A stretch of 64,000 nucleotides of DNA from Luzula sylvatica. Its lineage: Eukaryota > Streptophyta > Magnoliopsida > Poales > Juncaceae. The position numbers and the translations under genes were made by a program. This document shows, piece by piece, positions 56,378 to 64,000 of this stretch. The notes under the pieces were generated by a model. The model was not told the origin of the DNA and did no database searches. It saw only the letters and a program-made list of their open reading frames with translations. Where the stretch lies: positions 30,914,527 to 30,978,526 of the forward strand of contig OX326959.1 in NCBI GenBank assembly GCA_946800325.1. Reading direction: 5' to 3'. The number at the start of each line of letters is the position of its first letter. Within the stretch, counting starts at the first letter, position 1.

Positions 56378-57080
56378 ACGCGATTACATTCCTATCGTGG
56401 AGGCGAGCGATTTTGATATAAATATCGTGTCATTTGGTGAAAGAATGAGAAAGTTACATGGGTATTAACATAACGGCATTTTCATATTCTCCTGCTCACC
56501 CTATTAATGTTATATGCATTTTACAATTAATTCGTTAAATAACAAAGAACTTTGTATCCTTAAATTACACGCCCGGAATTCAGTGGAGGCTGTCTCTCCT
56601 CCTTCATATCTTCTCGCAAAATATGTCGTTTTCGACTCGCAAAATCATGCGAAAATCTTCATATTTAATAATACGTGCTGAAATTACAATAAACTGTGCT
56701 TTCTGTTAATTCAGTTTAAAAGGACCTAATTTTCCAAATCCAGTCACGCGGTTGCATTGCTATCATGGAGGCGAGCAATTTTGATATAAAGATCGTGCCA
56801 TTTGGTGAAAGGATGAGAAAGTTACAACGGTTTTAACATAACGGCATTACCATATTATCCAGCTCACACAATTACTGTTGTCTGAATTTTACAATTAATT
56901 GGTTAAATAGGGAAGAAATTTTATCCTTAAATTACACGCCTGAAATTCACGGGAGGCGGTATATCCTCCTTCATTTCTTGTCGCAAAATATGTCGTTGTT
57001 GGCTCGCAAAATCATGCGATAATCTTCATATATAATAATATATGCTGAAATAACAATAAACTGTGCTTTCTGTTAATTCT

Positions 57081-57093
57081 GGTCAAAAAGACC
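57081..57093. other. Class B inverted repeat GGTC-AAAAA-GACC
   Basis: Four-base arms, present in most class B monomers (CTGGTCAAAAAGACCG); some carry AACGACC or AAAACC and lose part of the stem. It is the class B counterpart of the A and C palindromes at the same position in the monomer. Confidence 0.6.
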
Positions 57094-58057
57094 GAATCTC
57101 CCGAATCAAGTCGCGTGGCTACATTTCTCTCGTTGAGACGAACAATTTCGGTATAAAGATCGTGGCATTTGGTGAAAGAAAGCAAGAGAAAGTGACAAGG
57201 GTTTTACATAACGTCATTACCATATTCTCCAGCTCATCCTATTAATGTTATCTTCATTTTACAATTAATTGGTTAAATTACGAACAACTTTTATCCTTAA
57301 ATTACACGCCTGGAATCGACTGGAGGCGATCTCTCCTCCTTCATTTCTTCTTGAAAAATAGGTCATTTTCAACTCCCAAATCATGCGATAATCATCATAT
57401 TTAATAATTCATGATGAAATTACAATAAACTGTGCTTTCTGTTAATTTGGGTTAAAAAGGCCGAATTTCCCAAATTCGGTCACGCGATTACATTCCTATC
57501 ATGGAGGCGAGCAATTTTGATATAAAGATCGTGCCATTTGGTCAAAGGATGAGAAAGTTACAAGGGTATTAACATAACGGCATTACCATATTATCCAGCT
57601 CACCCTATTACTGTTATCTGAATTTTACAATTAATTGGTTAAATAGCGCAGAAAATTTATCCTTAAATTACACGCCTGAAATTCACGGGAGGCGGTCTAT
57701 CCTCCTTCATTTCTTGTCGCAAAATATGTCGTTGTCGGCTCGCAAAATTATGCGATAATCTTCATATATAATAATATATGCTGAAATAACAATAAACTGT
57801 GCTTTCTGTTAATTCTGGTCAAAAAGACCGAATCTCCCGAATCAAGTCGCGTGGATACATTTCTCTCTTTGAGACGAGCAATTTCGGTATAAAGATCGTG
57901 CCATTTGGTGAAAGAAAGCATGAGAAAGTGACAAGGGTTTTACATAACGTCATTACCATATTCTCCAGCTCACCCTATTAATGTTATCTTCATTTTACAA
58001 TTAATTGGTTAAATTACGAACAACTTTTATCCTTAAATTACACGCCTGGAATCGACA

Positions 58058-61003
58058 GGAGGCGATCTCTCCTCCTTCATTTCTTCTTGAAATATAGGTC
58101 ATTTTCAACTCCCAAATCACGCGATAATCTTCAAATTTAATAATTCATGATGAAATTAAAATAAACTGTGCATTCTGTTAATTTGGGTTCAAAAAACCGA
58201 ATTTCCCAAATTCGGTCACGCGATTACATTCCTATCGTGGAGGCGAGCGATTTTGTTATAAAGATCGTGCCATTTGGTGAAAGAATGAGAAAGTTACAAG
58301 GGTATTAACATAACGAAATTACCATATTCTCCTGCTCACCCTATTAATGTTATATGCATTTTACAATTAATTCGTTAAATAGGGAAGAACTTTTATCCTT
58401 AAATTACACGCCTGAAATTCACGGGAGGTGGTATATCCTCCTTCATTTCTTGTCGCAAAATATGTCGTTGTCGGCTCGCAAAATCATGCGATAATCTTCA
58501 TATATAATATTATATGCTGAAATAACAATAAACCGTGCTTTCTGTTAATTCTGGTCAAAAAGACCGAATCTCCCGAATCAAGCCGCGTGGCTACATTTCT
58601 CTCGTTGAGACGAGCAATTTCGGTATAAAGATCGTGCCATTTTGTGAAAGAAAGGAAGAGAAAGTGACAAGGGTTTCACATAACGTCATTACCATATTCT
58701 CCAGCTCATGCTATTAATGTTATCTTCATTTTACAATTAATTGGTTAAATTACGAACAACTTTTATCCTTAAATTACACGCCCGGAATTCACTGGAGGCG
58801 GTCTCTCCTCCTTCATATCTTCTCGCAAAATATGTCGTTTTCGACTCGCAAAATCATGCGAAAATCTTCATATTTAATAATACTTGCTGAAATTACAATA
58901 AACTGAGCTTTCTATTAATTCGGTTTAAAAGGACCTAATTTTCCAAATCCAGTCACGCGGTTGCATTCCTATCGTGGAGGCGAGCAATTTTGATATAAAG
59001 ATCGTGCCATTTGGTGAAAGGATGAGAAAGTTACAAGTGTTTTAACATAACGGCATTACCATATTATCCAGCTCACCCTATTACTGTTATCTGAATTTTA
59101 CAATTAATTGGTTAAATAGCGAAGAAATTTTATCCTTAAATTACACGCCTGAAATTCACGGAAGGCGGTCTATCCTCCTTCATTTCTTGTCGCAAAAAAT
59201 GTCGTTGTCGGCTCGCAAAATCATGCGATAATCTCCATATATAATAATATATGCTGAAATAACAATAAACTGTGCTTTCTGTTAATTCTGGTCAAAACGA
59301 CCGAATCTCCCGAATCAAGTCGCGTGGATACATTTCTCTCTTTGAGACGAGTAATTTCGGTATAAAGATCGTGCCATTTGGTGAAAGAAAGCATGAGAAA
59401 GTGACAAGGGTTTTACATAACGTCATTACCATATTCTCCAGCTCACCCTATTAATGTTATCTTTATTTTACAATTAATTGGTTAAATTACGAACAACTTT
59501 TATCCTTAAATTACACGCCTGGAATCGACAGGAGGCGATCTCTCCTCCTTCATTTCTTCTTGAAATATAGGTCATTTTCAACTCCCAAATCACGCGATAA
59601 TCTTCAAATTTAATAATTCATGATGAAATTAAAATAAACTGTGCATTCTGTTAATTTGGGTTCAAAAAACCGAATTTCCCAAATTCGGTCACGCGATTAC
59701 ATTCCTATCGTGGAGGCGAGCGATTTTGATATAAAGATCGTGCCATTTGGTGAAAGAATGAGAAAGTTACAAGGGTATTAACATAACGAAATTACCATAT
59801 TCTCCTGCTCACCCTATTAATGTTATATGCATTTTACAATTAATTCGTTAAACAGGGAAGAACTTTTATCCTTAAATTACACGCCTGAAATTCACGGGAG
59901 GTGGTATATCCTCCTTCATTTCTTGTCGCAAAATATGTCGTTGTCGGCTCGCAAAATCATGCGATAATCTTCATATATAATATTATATGCTGAAATAACA
60001 ATAAACCGTGCTTTCTGTTAATTCTGGTCAAAAAGACCGAATCTCCCGAATCAAGCCGCGTGGCTACATTTCTCTCGTTGAGACGAGCAATTTCGGTATA
60101 AAGATCGTGCCATTTTGTGAAAGAAAGGAAGAGAAAGTGACAAGGGTTTCACATAACGTCATTACCATATTCTCCAGCTCATGCTATTAATGTTATCTTC
60201 ATTTTACAATTAATTGGTTAAATTACGAACAACTTTTATCCCTAAATTACACGCCCGGAATTCACTGGAGGCGGTCTCTCCTCCTTCATATCTTCTCGCA
60301 AAATATGTCGTTTTCGACTCGCAAAATCATGCGAAAATCTTCATATTTAATAATACTTGCTGAAATTACAATAAACTGAGCTTTCTATTAATTCGGTTTA
60401 AAAGGACCTAATTTTCCAAATCCAGTCACGCGGTTGCATTCCTATCGTGGAGGCGAGCAATTTTGATATAAAGATCGTGCCATTTGGTGAAAGGATGAGA
60501 AAGTTACAAGTGTTTTAACATAACGGCATTACCATATTATCCAGCTCACCCTATTACTGTTATCTGAATTTTACAATTAATTGGTTAAATAGCGAAGAAA
60601 TTTTATCCTTAAATTACACGCCTGAAATTCACGGGAGGCGGTCTATCCTCCTTCATTTCTTGTCGCAAAATATGTCGTTGTCGGCTCGCAAAATCATGCG
60701 ATAATCGTCATATATAATAATATATGCTGAAATAACAATAAACTGTGCTTTCTGTTAATTCTGGTCAAAACGACCGAATCTCCCGAATCAAGTCGCGTGG
60801 ATACATTTCTCTCTTTGAGACGAGTAATTTCGGTATAAAGATCGTGCCATTTGGTGAAAGAAAGCATGAGAAAGTGACAAGGGTTTTACATAACGTCATT
60901 ACCATATTCTCCAGCTCACCCTATTAATGTTATCTTCATTTTACAATTAATTGGTTAAATTACGAACAACTTTTATCCTTAAATTACACGCCTGGAATCG
61001 ACA
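58058..61003 (+). repeat. 1,473-bp tetramer C-B-A-B, tandem duplicate
   Basis: 58058-59530 and 59531-61003 have the same class order and share private variants: AAATATAGGTC, AATCACGCGATAATC, TGCATTCTGTTAATTTG and GGTTCAAAAAACCG in C; GGGAGGTGGTATATCC, AACCGTGCTTTC and CAAGCCGCG in the first B; TAATACTTGCTG and ACTGAGCTTTCTATT in A; GTCAAAACGACCG in the last B. Only isolated differences are visible, for example GTTATAAAG against GATATAAAG and TTATCCTTAAA against TTATCCCTAAA. This is a recent duplication. Confidence 0.85.
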
Positions 61004-63578
61004 GGAGGCGATCTCTCCTCCTTCATTTCTTCTTGAAAATAGATCATTTTCAACTCCCAAATCATGCGATAATCTTCATATTTAATAATTCATGATGAAA
61101 TTACAATAAACTGTGCTTTCTATTAATTTGAGTTAAAAAGACCTAATTTCCCAAATTCGGTCACGCGAATACATTCCAATCGTGGAGGCGAGCGATTTTT
61201 ATATAAAGATCGTGCCATTTGGTGAAAAGACGAGAAAGTTACAAGGGTATTAACATAACGGCATTACCATATTCTCCAGCTCACCCTATTAATGTTTTCT
61301 GCATTTTACAATTAATTGGATAAATAACAAAGAACTTTATATCCTTAAATTACACGCCCGGAATTCACTGGAGGCGGTCTCTCCTCCTTCATATCTTCTC
61401 GCAAAATATGTCGTTTTCGACTCGCAAAATCATGCGAAAATCTTCATATTTAATAATACTTGCTGAAATTACAATAAACTGAGCTTTCTATTAATTCGGT
61501 TTAAAAGGACCTAATTTTCCAAATCCAGTCACGCGGTTGCATTCCTATCGTGGAGGCGAGCAATTTTGATATAAAGATCGTGCCATTTGGTGAAAGGATG
61601 AGAAAGTTACAAGTGTTTTAACATAACGGCATGACCATATTATCCAGCTCACCCTATTACTGTTATCTGAATTTTACAATTAATTGGTTAAATAGCGAAG
61701 AAATTTTATCCTTAAATTACACGCCTGAAATTCACGGGAGGCGGTCTATCCTCCTTCATTTCTTGTCGCAAAATATGTCGTTGTCGGCTCGCAAAATCAT
61801 GCGATAATCTTCATATTTAATAATATATGCCGAAATAACAATAAACTGTGCTTTCTGTTAATTCTGGTCAAAAAGACCGAATCTCCCGAATCAAGTCGCG
61901 TGGGTACATTTCTCTCGTTGAGACGAGCAATTTCGGTATAAAGATCGTGCCATTTAGTGAAAGAAAGCATGAGAAAGAGACAAGGGTTTTACATAACGTC
62001 ATTACCATATTCTCCAGCTCACCCTATTAATGTTATCTTCATTTTACAATTAATTGGTTAAATTACGAACAACTTTTATCCTTAAATTACACGCCTGGAA
62101 TCGACTGGAGGCGATCTCTCCTCCTTCATTTCTTCTTGAAAAATAGGTCATTTTCAAATCCCAAATCATGCGATAATCATCATATTTAATAATTCATGAT
62201 GAAATTACAATAAACTGTGTTTTCTGTTAATTTGGGTTAAAAAGGCCGAATTTCCCAAATTCGGTAACGCGATTACATTCCTATCGTGGAGGCGAGCAAT
62301 TTTGATATAAAGATCGTGCCATTTGGTGAAAGGATGAGAAAGTTACAAGGGTATTAACATAACGGCATTACCATATTATCCAGCTCACCCTATTACTGTT
62401 ATCTGAATTTTACAATTAATTGGTTAAATAGCGAAGAAAATTTATCCTTAAATTACACGCCTGAATTTCACGGGAGGCGGTCTATCCTCCTTCATTTCTT
62501 GTCGCAAAATATGTCGTTGTCGGCTCGCAAAATCATTAGATAATCTTCATATATAATAATATATGCTGAAATAACAATAAACTGTGCTTTCTGTTAATTC
62601 TGGTCAAAAAAACCGAATCTCCCGAATCAAGTCGCGGGGATACATTTCTCTCGTTGAGATGAGCAATTTCGGTATAAAGATCGTGCCATTTGGTGAAAGA
62701 AAGCTTGAGAAAGTGACAATGGTTTTACATAACGTCATTACCATATTCTCCAGCTCACCCTATTAATGCTATCTTCATTTTACAATTAATTGGTTAAATT
62801 ACAAACAACTTTTATCCTTAAATTACACGCCTGGAATCGACTGGAGGCGATCGCTCCTCCTTCATTTCTTCTTGAAAAATAGGTCATTTTCAACTCGCAA
62901 ATCATGCGATAATCTTCAAATTTAATAATTCATGATGAAATTACAATAAACTGTGCTTTCAGTTAATTTGGATTCAAAAAACCGAATTTCCCAAATTCGG
63001 TCACGCGATTACATTCCTATCGTGGAGGCGAGCGATTATGATATAAAGATCGTGCCATTTGGTGAAAGAATGAGAAAGTTACAAGGGTATTAACATAACG
63101 ACATTACCATATTCTCCTGCTCACCCTATTAATGTTATATGCATTTTACAATTAATTCGTTAAATAGGGAAGAACTTTTATCCTAAAATTGCACGCCTGA
63201 AATTCACGGGAGGTGGTATATCCTCCTTCATTTCTTGTCGCAAAATATGTCGTTGTCGGCTCGCAAAATCATGCGATAATCTTCATATATAATAATATAT
63301 GCTGAAATAACAATAAACTGTGCTTTCTGTTAATTCTGGTCATAAAGACCGAATCTCCCGAATCAAGTCGCGTGGATACATTTCTCTCTTTGAGACGAGC
63401 AATTTCGGTATAAAGTTTGTGCCATTTGGTGAAAGAAAGCATGAGAAAGTGACAAGGGTTTTACATAACGTCATTACCATATTCTCCAGCTCACCCTATT
63501 AATGTTATCTTCATTTTACAATTAATTGGTTAAATTACGAACAACTTTTATCCTTAAATTACACGCCTGGAATCGACA
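61004..63578 (+). repeat. Seven-monomer higher-order unit C*-A-B-C-B-C-B
   Basis: Starts are 61004 C*, 61370 A, 61737 B, 62107 C, 62473 B, 62843 C and 63209 B. C* is a C subtype with CGATTTTTATATAAAG, a GACGAG or TACGAG word in place of GATGAG, and AATGTTTTCTGCATTTTAC. It recurs at 63579, and each time leads straight into A. Confidence 0.75.
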
Positions 63579-64000
63579 GGAGGCGATCTCTCCTCCTTCA
63601 TTTCTTCTTGAAAAATAGGTCATTTTCAACTCCCAAATCATGCGATAATCTTCATATTTAATAATTCATGATGAAATTACAATAAACTGTGCTATCTGTT
63701 AATTTGGGTTAAAAAGACCAAATTTCCCAAATTCGGTCACGCGATTACATTCCTATCTTGGAGGCGAGCGATTTTTATATAAAGATCGTGCCATTTGGTG
63801 AAAATACGAGAAAGTTACAAGGGTATTAACATAACGGCATTACCATATTCTCCAGCTCACCCTATTAATGTTTTCTGCATTTTACAATTAATTGGTTAAA
63901 TAACAAAGAACTTTATATCCTTAAATTACACGCCCGGAATTCACTGGAGGCGGTCTCTCCTCCTTCATATCTTCTCGCAAAATATGTCGTTTTCGACTCG
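63579..64000 (+). repeat. Start of a further higher-order unit (C*-A, cut by window end)
   Basis: C* at 63579 and class A from 63946 repeat the order seen at 61004/61370, 2,575-2,576 bp later. The window stops inside A, so the array continues. Confidence 0.8.

Larger units (their letters stand above)
56218..58793 (+). repeat. Seven-monomer higher-order unit C-A-B-C-B-C-B
   Basis: Monomer starts are 56218 C, 56585 A, 56952 B, 57322 C, 57688 B, 58058 C and 58424 B, total 2,576 bp. The same class order and length recur at 61004-63578. The first C runs directly into A without an intervening B, which breaks the otherwise strict alternation of a 366-bp and a 370-bp monomer. C at 57322 shares ATCATCATATTT and TTAAAAAGGCCG with C at 62107, as expected if the two seven-mers are homologous position by position. 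Confidence 0.7.
54559..64000 (+). repeat. 366-371 bp satellite array (three monomer classes)
   Basis: Using the GGAGGCG word as monomer start, monomers begin at 54719, 55085, 55481, 55847, 56218, 56585, 56952, 57322, 57688, 58058, 58424, 58794, 59160, 59531, 59897, 60267, 60634, 61004, 61370, 61737, 62107, 62473, 62843, 63209, 63579 and 63946. Lengths are 366-367 for classes A and C and 370-371 for class B. Class A has CATATCTTCTCGC and AATTCGGTTTAAAA. Class B has CATTTCTTGTCGC, CTGGTCAAAAAGACC and CGTTGTCGGCTCGC. Class C has CATTTCTTCTTGAAAA and CAACTCCCAAATC. The near-invariant core in all classes is AAAGATCGTGCCATTTGGTG. A GTG-started 60-residue open frame recurs in class B only and is a repeat artefact. 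The array runs off the right end. Confidence 0.96.

Noticed and set aside
57063..63502. Nine conserved 60-residue ORFs at 736-1,103 bp spacing, suggesting a tandem gene family
   Set aside because: All begin with GTG, fall only in class B satellite monomers at the same position, and their spacing equals the monomer spacing. Their similarity is that of the satellite DNA.
54559..64000. CENP-B box in the long satellite
   Set aside because: I saw no match to the core pattern TTCG....A..CGGG in any monomer class.
1..64000. Very AT-rich protist or bacterial coding DNA
   Set aside because: No long frame exists on either strand, and the base composition follows from the repeat unit.

Overview
This window is almost entirely satellite DNA and contains no gene I can support. 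It must come from a eukaryotic nuclear genome. It has tens of kilobases of a 31-bp minisatellite and about 10 kb of a second satellite with 366-371 bp monomers in higher-order arrangement. No open reading frame is more than an accident of the repeats. The style (long arrays, monomers near two nucleosome lengths, nested higher-order repeats) fits plant heterochromatin best, such as pericentromeric, centromeric or subtelomeric DNA. I cannot name the species and cannot exclude an animal.

Layout. (1) 1-51442: one uninterrupted array of a 31-bp, about 23% GC unit (TTAGTTTGTGGTTTTCTTC then A7-G-A4), all in one orientation, roughly 1,650 units by length. Its left 5 kb and right 3 kb hold degenerate variants. 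The core (about 5-48 kb) is built from large near-identical blocks: a 5.8-5.9 kb duplication, then three copies of a unit S at 9.5-20.9, 20.9-30.3 and 30.3-43.9 kb. These have lengths 11.4, 9.35 and 13.6 kb because S1 and S3 carry private internal expansions. A partial rearranged fourth copy follows. (2) 51443-51616: about 170 bp of non-repetitive AT-rich DNA. (3) 51617-52341: a strongly diverged edge monomer and further damaged monomers of the second satellite. (4) 52342-52373: a chimeric filler. (5) 52374-54384: return to the 31-bp minisatellite. (6) 54385-55283: second copy of the unique spacer and edge monomers. Segments 49432-52373 and 52374-55283 are therefore a 2,942-bp tandem duplication spanning the boundary between the two satellites. 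(7) 55284-64000: regular array of the second satellite, made of three monomer classes (A, B, C), continuing off the right end.

The interest is structural. The window catches the boundary between two unrelated satellites, apparent repair scars at that boundary, nested higher-order repeats with private variants that order the duplications, and class-specific palindromes. All positions were read by eye; block boundaries inside the minisatellite are good to a few tens of bases, and identities are qualitative.
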